Shown piece by piece: positions 1-12,264 of a stretch of 64,000 nt of DNA (the first letter of the stretch is position 1; each line of letters opens with the position of its first letter). The stretch lies in assembly GCA_013398015.1 (NCBI GenBank), contig VZRR01010899.1:79565-143564 (forward strand), in the 5' to 3' direction. The translations under genes were made by a program, and so were the position numbers. The notes beneath the pieces are model-generated. The model was not told the origin of the DNA. It made no database searches and was given only the letters and a program-made list of their open reading frames with translations. This DNA comes from Oreocharis arfaki. Taxonomy: Eukaryota; Chordata; Aves; Passeriformes; Paramythiidae.

Positions 1-75
1 ACCCTGTCATAGTGGAAGGAGAACTCTTCCAACCCAGGGCATTCTCTAGTTATATGATTCTGTGATTTTATGATC
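1..75 (+). repeat. CR1 LINE, 3' terminal fragment
   Basis: The stretch 'gaactcttccaacccagg' followed by 'atgattctgtgatttt' is the 3' end of a CR1 non-LTR retrotransposon (…CCTTCCAACCC…ATGATTCTATGATTCT). It is cut by the left window edge and is degraded. CR1 copies in birds are nearly always 5'-truncated like this. Confidence 0.75.
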
Positions 76-1736
76 GTGTAGCAACAAACCTACTGGCTAA
101 GACAAACTCAATGCCTGAAGATTCATTGGCAGTTTTTGGACACGATACATCACATATGTGGCCTTGTATTTCCTACCCAGGAAATATTTCGAATTCTAAT
201 TATTTAGAATTATAATAATAAATTATATCATTATTCTGTTTGGGAAATGTGTGAGAAGAATTCAAGATCAGAATACTGCTCCAAAAAATGGCATTTCATA
301 ATTATACTCATTTTATGAAAAACTGATTACAAATCATGCATTTTAGTTCCCAAGTATTGCTTTAGAGTCTTATAGATGTGTCCCTTTAACAGTTATTGTG
401 ATAATTCCTATTATAATTGATTTGCAGTTATACAGGATAGATTTAAAAATAGAGTTGGAGAAATAATGACTGTGGGAAAGTTAAAACTGCATTTAAATGT
501 TGCCAGCTAAAGATACTCACTTCTGTACACCTGCAACACATATAAAGATAAGAAATTCCAAAATAAAAGTGTAATTTAAAAGACATATAAATAATTTAGG
601 TTCCTGAGGACAACAGATGCTGCTCAGGCACTGTTTCAATAGATCTGCACACTGAAGGCACATCACTGAAGTCTTCAGCAGCAAAGAGCACGGTCTGCAG
701 AGCTGCTTTCAGGCACCAGGAGCTTACAGCTGTCCACAGCTAAGGTCTGGGCCAAAGGGTCCCAGATACCAGCCACTAGGTTAATGAGCTCTGTGCCAGT
801 TACTTGTGCCAGAAGATAATGCATTCCTGCCAGCAAGCTAAATTATCAATGAGGAGACAAAATAAGAAGTGGAAAGTGCAGTATCACCGTTTTTGCTCTT
901 AAAAAAAAAAACAAAGCAAAAAAATATTTTCAAGTCCCTAATGAAAAATCTAAGTTTTACAGTGGGTCTCAGCTTCTGCCACTCTATAAAAATAAAAAGA
1001 AAATGCTTTGTGGAAAGGAAATTGGCAGATTCTTGATTTTTACAGGATTTATTTGCATCTCTGATAAATGTGAATCAAAGGACGAGAATGAGACCATGGC
1101 ATATTTGACTAGGAAGAAAAGCTTGAGTAAATCATAAGAAAGGAAATTACTGTTTTTTCTACGTTTCAAGGGTTGTTCACTGTCAATTAATGTAGTTTCA
1201 GTTTAGCTGTAGGTTTTTTTTGTTAATTAAAGCCTTTTCTTCTGCGAAGTCTCTATGGAGTGTTAAAAGCTTGCTCTCTTCAACAGAGGCTTGAAATCAA
1301 CTGAAAATAATGATTGCTCCTGGCTCACAAAGAGCAGATTCATTTTTAGGAAAGACAGGCTGGTCTTGAAAGCACAGTAATGGCTATCACTGACCATTTC
1401 ATTTGTAATTTTTTTTTTTAATAATTGCTTGTTAAATATATCATTGATTAGCTAACACAACCCTTAGCTTGCAACATAAAGACAAAGTATTCATATAAAA
1501 ATGAGCTGTCAAATGCTCTTCTATAGAATATTCTGTAAAAGAGGTTATCATCCAGCAAAGCTAAAGTTTTTCTTGCTTGATTTTATTTCCATTTATTGTG
1601 TTGAGTACCTTATGGGAAGCACCTTTCTGCTTTCTGTCATACACACTTGTACAACCAGCATTTTATTTAAACACAGAGCTCCATTTATTCTCAGTTTCGA
1701 TTCTGAGCTGATCTGACAAAGGAGGTTTCACCAATC

Positions 1737-1755
1737 CCATCATTTTAAATGATGG
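1737..1755. repeat. 19-base palindrome
   Basis: CCATCATTT, one central T, AAATGATGG: perfect 9-base inverted arms. No function is implied; it could be chance in AT-rich DNA. Confidence 0.6.
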
Positions 1756-3639
1756 TTCCCCTGTCTGAAACCCTTCACTAACATGGGATCTGCTCCATAT
1801 TCATTAAAGTCTATGGAATCACCTCAATTTATTATACTGAGCATCAGATCAAAAGTGCTATACATTATTTATTATTTCAGTTGTTGGCTTTCTTGAGTTC
1901 TTGGTCTGAATATTAATTCTCAGTATATGCATAAGCTGTGCAGGAGCATGCTTGCCTATGGAAACAATGGTTCTAAAAGAGTGTGAAGGCTCACACATTT
2001 TTTCTCATAGAGTACTCTTTGAATATAAACTTAAGCATGAGTCATCACCTTGATTTTCAGAGAATTTAGGCCTGAATGTCAGTTTTGCTGTGCCCAAAAT
2101 ACAACTTTCCAAACCCTATCTCACTTCCCTGGAGAAACATCCATTCCCGACATTCGAAGATTTTTCTATCCAGTTTTTCTTGTAAGGTACCTGTTCAAAT
2201 ATTTGTTTCTGGACCTTCTCTGAAGCAACTGGGTCTGAAATTTGCTCTCATCTAAGTCCTTTGGTGATGCATAAACTCAGGCTACCTTAGCAAAGGAGCT
2301 GTTCAGGAAAGATTTTGGAAGTCATACTTTGTCAACACTGAAAACGCCTGAGAAGAATGTAGCAGTGCTGTACTGCTCTTTTGAACAGTCACAAAATCCC
2401 TGGAAAACAAAGGAATTTTTCATCTTATTTCAAGTTCTTCGATTTGGACCTCTCAAGTGGAGGATTCAACAATAGGTACTGCTTCTTCCCAAGGAAAATA
2501 CCTCTTGAGATTCTTCATTTTTGTGCATCTCCATTACTTCAAAATGGGTCAGATGCAGGATTTACACTCTGAGTACACGGAAGAACCACTCAAGAAACAT
2601 TCAGGGAATGAAATGCATAAAATTTACTCCACCTAAGTCTTTTCATCTAGGATAGTCTTGATATTCCCCAATAACTCAGACACTTCAGGGGTTCGCACTT
2701 TAACTTTGTACATTTTTTGTCAGAATCAAGTCACTTGAAACTGTCTTCAAAGGAACAGTTCTGTGCAGAGAGGAGTAAATCAGGACTTAGGAGAACTATG
2801 GGAAGCTGCTTCCTGCCAGCAGAAACCTGAAGTACGTTAGTCCCTTTCTTCCTCATGCATTACTTGGCTTAGCTATATATGAAAAGTACAGGGCTCAATC
2901 ACTAAATATTGCAAATAAATACATGTAAATGTACCTGGAATAGAAATAGCAGTGAGCCCTCCATACGCTATTCCTTACTGCTGCCATTTAGTCCATGCCA
3001 TTTACCCACTGCCATTTCTATTCCTACTCCCTCTGCCTCTCTTTTTCTTTATTCAAGTTATTAGAAGTGTAAATTCATGCAAAAGAAGACCAGAGCTTTC
3101 AGAAAAATAGTCTGTTTGGTTTCCTTTAAATAATCTAAGCATTTTATTCTTTTAAATACTCACTGTGACTTAACTTCTTATTACTGTATGACAAATAGCC
3201 AAATGCCAAAATCAGGATTGAATAGATGGTATCATATATGACCTGCTCTCTTTATGTGCTGCCAGAGATATTTTCCCAGCACTTTGGTAAATAGCCCTAT
3301 TCTCCATTAAATAAATCTGCATATTAAGATGAAGGAGAAAAAATATTTAATATTAAATAACGTCTCAATGAGGGAGGTCATTAAACTATTTTGTAACTGA
3401 GCTCTTTAATTGCTCTTTTGAATACATGAGGCTTGTTAGTCTATAGAAAGGTTAAAAAACCCTGAGATATCAGAATTTAATTCAATTTATCCATTGACGT
3501 ATTGTTTAAATCCCTATTTAATTTCTTTTTCTCCGTGGAATTGCTGGCCTTGGTTATGCTGAGAATAGAGATGGCTTTCCAGGGGTTGTTTTTTTCTGAT
3601 ACGAGGAAAACCATTGATTTAGGCATTGAACATGTGATG

Positions 3640-3990
3640 CAGGGTGCTGTGAGGTGGCTGAAATCGCCATGTTAACCCAAAAGCATCCCCTGCAAGGGAT
3701 GCCCTGGGGGTGCAGCTCGGCACCTCGCAGGCCGACTTCCAGCCCCCGTGCCGATGGATGGCACCGAGACACAGCCCCGCACCCAGGCCAGGACAGCTCA
3801 GGCGTTACCAGGGGCAGAGAGCTCGGAGGGCTCCGTGCATGGGTTCTGAAAGGTTTATTCCGNATTATTTACATTTTGGAGCTGATCCACCAGCGCAGGG
3901 GGTCTCCTGCACCAGGGGTTTCTGGCATCTCAGCTTCTACCGTTGCCAGCTCACCCACCCCAACAAACACGGGTCACCTCTTTCCTCTAA
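3640..3990. other. CpG- and GC-rich block in the intron
   Basis: The composition jumps from AT-rich to strongly GC-rich, with many CpGs (GCTCGG, CCTCGC, GGCCGA, CCCCGTGCCGATGG). The minus strand reads AATAAACC near 3855-3862 ahead of GC-rich DNA, which would fit the R/U5 part of an old LTR, but I cannot recognise a family or ends. An internal regulatory CpG island is the alternative. A single ambiguous base lies at 3863. Long open frames cross it on both strands, but they show no protein family and reflect low stop density in GC-rich DNA. Confidence 0.4.
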
Positions 3991-5629
3991 GACAGTAACT
4001 GCACAATTGTACCCTTCAGTGCTTCCTTCAAGTGAACTGCATGTTTTCGTACCTACACCCGAAACCAGGATCTTGCATGCATGGCAGCAATTTCTCTGTC
4101 CTCCTTACCCTCTAAATATTACAAGTGAGAAGTTTGTTTGATGTGTGAATACTAAGATAGAGATCTGTCCTTTTCTAATTAGGAAAAGACTTCTGAACCT
4201 AAAACTTTTTGAAAGTATTAAGTGGGCTTCCTTCAGGTAACATGTCAAAATTAATTCTCAGTGGCTGAATTGGCATTTTGCTGTGTTTCTGTATTCTCAA
4301 ACTGGACAAATTTTAGTATTATTGCTTCCAAGTACTTATACCAATCTGAGATTCTTCTCCATTTTTGTACAACCAAAAAGGAAAAAGGAGAAATGAGTAT
4401 TTTGAAGAACACTGCATTTCACATAAAACTGAAGCTCAACTCCTATCTGATGTCAGGGTAGAAAGGATGGTAGCAAAATCCAGTAAAATTTCTACTGTGT
4501 ATTTATCACTGCCTGGGAAAAACTCTGAGAACTGAGAGAAGATTAAGAGTAGTTATGTATATAAATATACAGCAAAAATTCTGGTGCAATGAAATACAGA
4601 GATGGTGAGCATTACCTCTCTGTTCACAGCAAAGTGAAGTCAACCTAAATCTTGTCACTATCCTCAGCTCGCTTTGGAGGGCCGTGTTAACCACAACCTT
4701 ATGTAACAGAAAGGAAAATCAACCAAACATTCAGTCAGACTGATCCAGCCACTCACAGAATATCCAGAAGAGAAGAGTCACCTTTCCAATTTATTTTTTA
4801 ACATGGAATGTTATATCACTGGTTCCTTCGATTACTGCTGAATAAAATAACCCCAAGCATTTGTTTCTTTTTACCTTCCTTTGACAGTCTGTTATTCTCA
4901 AGTGGATAATGAGGAGGCAGGTGCACAGCGTGTTTTTACACACTTTGCAATTACTGAATTGATTTTTGCAAAGAGGTGGTTTCAGAGCAACTGCACATCA
5001 GTTTTGAAAAACGCAATATTTAACAGAAATTGGGCTTTAGCTTATTTTTATACATTTCAAGACACTTGACAATAGTAATCTCTCTCATAAAGGGACCTTG
5101 TTCACTGTAATCTTCTCCTCCAAGTTTTGTAGCCCTATCAATGTGCTATTAAATGGGATTTGAGACAGGTTTCATCTGCTTTGAATCTGGCAAAGGCTAG
5201 GTGCTTTGCATTTCTCTCTTTTGGAGCCTTCTGGAAAGCCATATATTGAAACTGTTGAACACCTGATCTCATTCCAGGTATGTTTTCTGCTAAGCAGCTT
5301 TATTTGGTGACAAGTAAAGCTAAATAGCTTTATTTAGTGCTACTTCCATCCCAGGTGGCCTCAGCTTTCCCTTGTTTACCCTGAGGTCTGTCTATGCACT
5401 GAATGGTCTGATACAGTCAGCCAGAAATAGATATATAAAAAAAAAGTCAGGGAAATCCCTGTGGTTTGTCCAACAGCTGATGTAGAGCAAGATATTCAGC
5501 AAATTGCTACTCAAATCCATTTAATTCTTAGCATTTACTTTCATGATGAGGTCTAGAGGAGCAACAGAAACTGAATTCTTGACACAGCAAGAAGACCCCT
5601 CTTGTCTGACTTTCTTAAGGGGTAGTATC

Positions 5630-5915
5630 CCATGCAGAGGGATCTCCATAGACAGAAGCATTCGGCAAACATCATTGCCAAGGAATTCCACAAAAGCAAA
5701 TGCCAGATTCTGCATCTGGGACAGAGCAATGCTCTGGGACAGAGTAATGCTGGACACAAGAACAAACTTGGGAAGGAGCGGTCAGGTAGCAGCCTGGAGA
5801 AAGGGAACTTGGGGTGCTGGGGAAAAAAACAGGTTCAGCACGAGCCAGCAGCGAGCCTCGGCAGCCAGGAGGACAAACCATGTCCTGGGGTGCATGAAAA
5901 ACAGTCTGAAAATTA
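5630..5915 (+). repeat. CR1 LINE fragment, end of reverse-transcriptase ORF
   Basis: The DNA follows the CR1 ORF2 3' region. A frame reading 'FHKSKCQILHLG' matches the conserved avian CR1 FNK.KC.VLHLG motif near the C-terminus of the reverse transcriptase, followed by 'LEKGNLG' and, in a shifted frame, 'VLGCMKNS'. It has frameshifts, is broken at both ends, and lacks the 3' tail. It is a dead fragment. Confidence 0.8.
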
Positions 5916-8900
5916 ATTTACTCTATCAAATAATGATCTGAAAAAGATAGAAATCAAACAGGGAAGGAGTATCTCCAGAGACAGGCAGACTTTCCAACAT
6001 AGGTCATCTGATAGAAACCCCAAACTCTATGACCCATTTTAATGTTATGGCTAAGGATATTCCTTTCATGGAGACTACCAGATATAAGCCAGTGACATGG
6101 TATCATCCTGCTTTTTGAAATCTATTCACCTGAAGAATTATCCAGTTACATCTAAACATGCGTTCCTGCATGAAAAAATCTTTCGAAATTTTAATGGAAT
6201 ACAACTCACTACAACCACAGCACTGGTCAGGGGCCACTGGAACCGACCTGTAGTGTTCACTAATGGAGCTGCTGCATCCCTGAACACACACAAAGCAACT
6301 GTAAAGATTGTTTTCCATTAAATTACTCTCATCAGACTTATGTCAGTTCTCGGGAAATACTAGAGATGCAGTATGAGGCAAAATAACGTAAGAAGATATG
6401 TGCTATACTGCAGTGACACAGGCATTGTAATATAACACAACATTTGAAATATAAAAAGAAAATCGCTATGTTTTGCACAACAGAAAAAAGAAATTGACTA
6501 GAAGTATCTGTTTAATCTGAATATATGGAAACAGAGAGAAGCACAAGCAAAGGGGTGAGGTAATGAGAGCCTAGGTGCAAGCAGATGCATGATTTGGGCC
6601 CCCTCACCTCAGTTATGCACCTCATGCCCAGCCCCATCACATGTGCACAAGCTATTTACACATATTGCACCAGAAGACTCCACTGCTTGTGGAGGAAAGT
6701 AATTTGTTCAACTCAATTACTGTAGTCAGCCACTAGATAGTTTAAATTACATATCATCTGTCTCTTATGCAAAGTTCTCTCTTCATTTGTCTCTTTGATT
6801 GTTTCAGATGCCACTTTTGTCTTACAGAAAATAACATAAAAGGCATCAGGAAGCATTTATCAGCTATCACATTTTCTAGGTCTGATGACGTGCAAATTTA
6901 ACTCTCATTCTAAGAGAGGAAAGGTAATTTCAGGGATAAGGCTTTGTGACTTAAGAGCTTTATATTCATCTCTCGGACCTCATAATGGCAGATTTCATAG
7001 CTTTCATTTCAGATTTTCCATAGTATCTAGAGGCAGAATACTATCCAGGTTCTTTTAGCTGGAAAGTGTGGTGAAAAACGTGATGTCACCTGCAAGTTTA
7101 GAGAGAAGTACACTTTACAGGGCTATTATGCTTGGGAGAGATCACATTTGACATAGACATGTAGGCATTATAACAGATAAAGGTACAGCAATACCAAGAC
7201 ATGTTGGAATTTATTTAAGTAAGATAAGTAGTTCAAAGAGAACTCTCCTTACAAAAAAAAAAAAAAAAAAAATGTTGCTGATATAGATCTATACAGATTT
7301 CTGGAAATTTAGTACATAGTATTAAGTAGTACTTAGCATCAAGGAAGAAATAAATTCCTTTGCACACCCGCTCAGATTAATTACTTTTTGATTATTTAGA
7401 TAATTCATCTTTGTAACACGTTACCTTATCCTTGTGTGAGAGAATGGAGACACGCAGTTGTGCTTGCTCTCACCACAGGAACACCAGAATTGTTATTATC
7501 CGTAAGTTTTCTGCTCTCTGGAGGAATTAATTGTCTTGAAACCCAAGGGAAAGAAATATCATAAGCTACCAAGTATTTGTTGTCTCGGGATGAATTTTTC
7601 ATGCCCGTGGATCGCTGACCGTGATGAATCAAGTGGTGCAGAACAAGAGATCAATCAAGAACAAGTGCCAGCGAAAGTGAGAAGCACAGCAGACAAAGTG
7701 ATATCGATGTCAGAAGACATGTCTGCTCCACAGAGCTCTGACTCATCATTCACCAGACTCTCGAAAATATGGTGATACCATTTTGAAAATGTTGACTTAA
7801 CTTGCTTCAGTGAAACTATGAATATCAAGTAACTGCCTGGCAAGAATTGTCTGCCTGAATGCAAGCAAAGCAAAGCCTTGCAACCTGTCAGCTGCCTTCA
7901 ATCCTGCACTTCTGGAAGACCTAGCTACTCTAAGATTAAAACTATTCCTTGCAGAGATGTACTTTGTGATGTTGCTTCTTTCTTAAGAGAGCCTTCAAGC
8001 TATTTGCAGTAACACACATTTTGCAAAATATCTACAAAAATCTAAGGCACCTTCTCCAAACAAAATAAGACTGTCTAAATAACTGATTCCCAGTTTTGTC
8101 ATGTGTAGAAGTTAAATTGTTTCCAATGCAAAATGGATGAAAAGAAGATTGCAGTAGGACAGCCAATGCTTACTGTTTGCCTCGCTGAAAATAAAAAATT
8201 CATAAATCTAACTTGCTTTAATAAAAGCAGAATGTAACTGGAACTTTTGCCTCTGGGCATGTTGAGAGCTACTGTGTTAGGGAACTCCAAAGTTAAATTC
8301 ATCAGTCTGCAGGAGCTAAAAGAAACGAGCTCTTTAGGCTAGGGACTGAAAAATCTCACACACTGGGTGGATTAGGGTCTGAGGAAGATACACACCACGC
8401 TGATGAGCACGCTATACATTTTCAATTTAAACAAGGCCATTCTTTTCACCACAGATATGGATGGTTTTATTAGAAGAAAGATATATTCAGAACATATTTG
8501 AGTTCTTCCATCATTTATATCTTATATAAATGAGAGGAAACACTGTTAGATTTTGCAATAATAGGAACTACTACTGAATGCTACAATTTATCATTTTCAA
8601 AAACACTCGGCATAAGTTACATCAATTGCCCTTGTCCACAGCTGAATTATGGCTATTCCCACCTACCCTCTGACAACTTTACATCCCAGTTGCTTACTTA
8701 CCCAGGTTCCTCTCAGATAGAAAGCATTAAGTGTCTAATACTGCCCTCCTCAATCCATGGACTTTAGAGACCTTGACATCTAGATTCAGAATGTTATCTG
8801 CATTAGTTAGCTTTAGTATTCAAATTTCTCCCCACAGAATTTATTGAATGCTTCTTTCTGGCAAATCTCAGATCTACCTGAGTCTTGAACACCTAAAGAG

Positions 8901-9080
8901 ATGTGTCACATTTATGTCCATCAAGATTTAAAATAAACTATTATTTGTCTCCTGGAGTTTCTGTTTGGGAGCAAATCCCAGGGATGAGGAACAATACTGG
9001 GCTCTGCCCAAAATATGGACAAGAAGGAGCTCGCTGTGCCTCCACGTCTGCTCAACAATTCAGCAGTTGTAGCAAGTATT
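5916..9080. other. Intronic DNA, nothing recognised
   Basis: AT-rich sequence with an A-run at 7252-7271. No gene, LTR or CR1 segment was recognised. Short open frames here have no recognisable product. Confidence 0.6.
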
Positions 9081-9297
9081 ATAGAATCATAGAATAGTTT
9101 GGGTTGGAAGGGAGCTTAAAGTTCCACCCCCTGCCATGGGCAGGGACACCTTCCACTATCCCAGGTTGCTCCAAGCCCCGTCCAACCAGGCCTTGGACAC
9201 TGCCAAGGATGGGGCAGCCACAGCTGCTCTGGGCAACCTGTGCCAGGGCCTCACCACCCTCACAGCCAAGAATTTCTTCTTAATATCTCATCTAAAC
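9081..9297 (-). repeat. CR1 LINE, 3' terminal fragment
   Basis: Begins 'atagaatcatagaatag' followed by 'tttgggttggaagggag', the reverse complement of the CR1 3' terminus, and continues through the typical 'gggcaacctgtgccagg' and 'cctcaccaccctcac' blocks. About 215 bases and well preserved, so relatively young compared with the other copies here. It is inverted, with its 3' end at the left. Confidence 0.93.
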
Positions 9298-10518
9298 GTG
9301 TGTACTGTATTCAAAGCTCTGTTTGAAGAGATACACACTGATTTCACTGATTTACCAGAATGTATTGTGCATTCTCTTACCTTGAGCCATTATGCCTAGT
9401 TGTATCATCTTTACAGAATTTATTTTAGTGTTTATCACATACATCTTCATTTGATTACTGAGATGGCACTGCTGGAGAGAGTTCAAAGAACTTGCCACCT
9501 GGTACCAGTTACAGAACTATGCTGCTCACAATGACAGGCTGTGGTTGAAGCATCTGCAAAGATGTATCCCTTAACAGCTTTAAAAAAGTATTTTGCATTT
9601 GAAGTTCAGACAGCTTCTTACGTAAAAAGGAAGGCAAATTCCTCTGGTCTAATTTTACTGATGGGAAACAGGAGCAGAGAGATGGACACTAGACCATAAA
9701 ATAGGACAAAATATGTAAATCACAGAAAAGGTTAAGATTCTGACTCCCAGTGCAAGTTTTGCCACCAGATAATCAGAGCAACATGGCCCCAGTGTTACAG
9801 TGTCAGGGGACTGGGAAGTTTAGACCAGAAAGATATTTACATTTACTCATGAATTACGTTTGCAATATCTTTCTCAATTCAACCAGCATCTGCACCAGCT
9901 TCTGCAAAACCAGTGATTTGATTGCTACACATGATGTAGCTAAATTTATTTTTAAGTAAATTGTGAGATTATTAATCAGGCACATCTATGAATTGAAAAA
10001 CTGAAAATTAAAATCCAGGCAAAGATTAATGGCTATCTAGGGACTATCCAACAGGACTTCACTTGAGCTTTCTGTGTCTTTTCAATGCCCAAAAACTAAC
10101 AAATAGATAATTTTTCAAAAATAAGTATGGCCCAAGATGGTGACAGGGGGAACAACACAGAAATACACACCCACAAACTACAGTCTTAAGCACTGCATTA
10201 GATCAGATGAAATAGGGAAGAAAATAGTTTTAATTTTTTTATTTTAATTTATATTTATGTGGCATTTATGTCTATCAAGTTATTTTAGCTGAAAGAAAGA
10301 AGGACAAAACCTCATCTGCCTTTAATAAGTGTCAGTCTTGTTCACTGCATTCCTCAGTACTGAGGTTCTGAATTACCATTCCCTGCCACTGAGCAGATCT
10401 AAGAATTTGCCAAAAATCCTGATGAGGCCAAGAAATGACCAGGTCTTTAAAAAAAAAAAAAAACCCAAACAAAACCCCTGAAAAAAAAGTTTTGCAGATG
10501 TGTGAAGGCCACAGCCCT

Positions 10519-11407
10519 NNNNNNNNNNNNNNNNNNNNNNNNNNNNNNNNNNNNNNNNNNNNNNNNNNNNNNNNNNNNNNNNNNNNNNNNNNNNNNNNNN
10601 NNNNNNNNNNNNNNNNNNNNNNNNNNNNNNNNNNNNNNNNNNNNNNNNNNNNNNNNNNNNNNNNNNNNNNNNNNNNNNNNNNNNNNNNNNNNNNNNNNNN
10701 NNNNNNNNNNNNNNNNNNNNNNNNNNNNNNNNNNNNNNNNNNNNNNNNNNNNNNNNNNNNNNNNNNNNNNNNNNNNNNNNNNNNNNNNNNNNNNNNNNNN
10801 NNNNNNNNNNNNNNNNNNNNNNNNNNNNNNNNNNNNNNNNNNNNNNNNNNNNNNNNNNNNNNNNNNNNNNNNNNNNNNNNNNNNNNNNNNNNNNNNNNNN
10901 NNNNNNNNNNNNNNNNNNNNNNNNNNNNNNNNNNNNNNNNNNNNNNNNNNNNNNNNNNNNNNNNNNNNNNNNNNNNNNNNNNNNNNNNNNNNNNNNNNNN
11001 NNNNNNNNNNNNNNNNNNNNNNNNNNNNNNNNNNNNNNNNNNNNNNNNNNNNNNNNNNNNNNNNNNNNNNNNNNNNNNNNNNNNNNNNNNNNNNNNNNNN
11101 NNNNNNNNNNNNNNNNNNNNNNNNNNNNNNNNNNNNNNNNNNNNNNNNNNNNNNNNNNNNNNNNNNNNNNNNNNNNNNNNNNNNNNNNNNNNNNNNNNNN
11201 NNNNNNNNNNNNNNNNNNNNNNNNNNNNNNNNNNNNNNNNNNNNNNNNNNNNNNNNNNNNNNNNNNNNNNNNNNNNNNNNNNNNNNNNNNNNNNNNNNNN
11301 NNNNNNNNNNNNNNNNNNNNNNNNNNNNNNNNNNNNNNNNNNNNNNNNNNNNNNNNNNNNNNNNNNNNNNNNNNNNNNNNNNNNNNNNNNNNNNNNNNNN
11401 NNNNNNN
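10519..11407. other. Assembly gap (889 N)
   Basis: A run of N, preceded by an A14 tract near 10449 and an A8 tract near 10482, and followed directly by TTT and about 25 A. Homopolymer flanks suggest a sequencing failure rather than a biological boundary. Up to one small exon or repeat could be hidden here. Confidence 0.98.
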
Positions 11408-12118
11408 TTTAAAAAAAAAAAAAAAAAAAAAAAAAGAGGAAACCAATAAAAGAACAGGTAGTTCTGTTAAATCAAATTATAATCAAAGAGGAAAGATAAG
11501 AAAAATAATGCTGGTTTCCACAGAATTTGTAGCCTCCAACTTTTCAATGAAACAGAAGTGTGTCAGCACCAATGTGTAGTTAATGCAATGATGTTATAGA
11601 CAAACTACAAAAAAGCCCTGTATTTCCTTCACTCCTTTTCATGATACAAATTGCTGTACTGGAGGTGGCTGTGTTGGAGCTGATTTTCTTCACAGCCGCC
11701 CGTATGGTGACAGGTTTTCGTTCTATGACTTTAACCAGTGTCGACAACTCACAAATATTTTGGTCATTGCTGAACTGTTCAGCACCACATCAAGGCTTTT
11801 CCTTTTTCCCACTCTGCTCCAGCAGGAGCAGTCAAGACACAGCTGAGACAGGTGATCTGAACTGATCAGAGAGATATTCATATCGTGTGGTATTATCCTC
11901 AGGAATAAAAGCTCAAGGAAAGCAGGAGGAAGCAGGATCATTCATGGTTATGGCATTTGTATTCCTGAGCAGCCACCACGTGTGCTGAGGCCCTGCTTTT
12001 CAGAAATTGGCTAAAAGTCTGCCTGCCAGTGGGAATTAGTAAATAAATTCTTGATTTTACTTTGCTTGTACTCACAGCTTTTGCTTCAGCTGTTGAACTG
12101 TTATCTCAAGCCAAAAGC

Positions 12119-12264
12119 TTTTCTTTCTTCCTTCTGTTTTCCTTTCTTTTTCTTTTGTTTCTTTTTCTTTTCTTTCTTTTTCCTTTCTTTTTTTTTCTTT
12201 TTGTTTTTGTTTTTGTTTTTCTTTTTCTTTTTCTTTTTCTCTTTTTCTTTTTCTTTACTCTTTC
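12119..12264. repeat. Polypyrimidine tract, (TTTTC)n-like
   Basis: About 146 bases of nearly pure T and C on the plus strand with scattered G, mostly TTTTTC and TTTTTG units. It creates a long low-complexity open frame of F and L residues (or K and R on the other strand), which is not a gene. Confidence 0.95.

Larger units (their letters stand above)
78..5629. other. Intronic DNA, largely featureless
   Basis: AT-rich single-copy-looking sequence with short homopolymers (A11 at 901, T runs at 1411). It has a perfect 9-bp palindrome at 1737 and the CpG-rich block at 3640-3990. Nothing coding is supported. A mixed-composition patch at about 600-780 is somewhat GC-richer but unrecognised. Confidence 0.6.

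Noticed and set aside
3554..4141. Overlapping frames of 72-143 codons on both strands
   Set aside because: They are explained by low stop density in the CpG-rich block; they cross an ambiguous base and match nothing known.
10373..11449. Open frames of 315-357 codons
   Set aside because: They are almost entirely translated N bases across the assembly gap.
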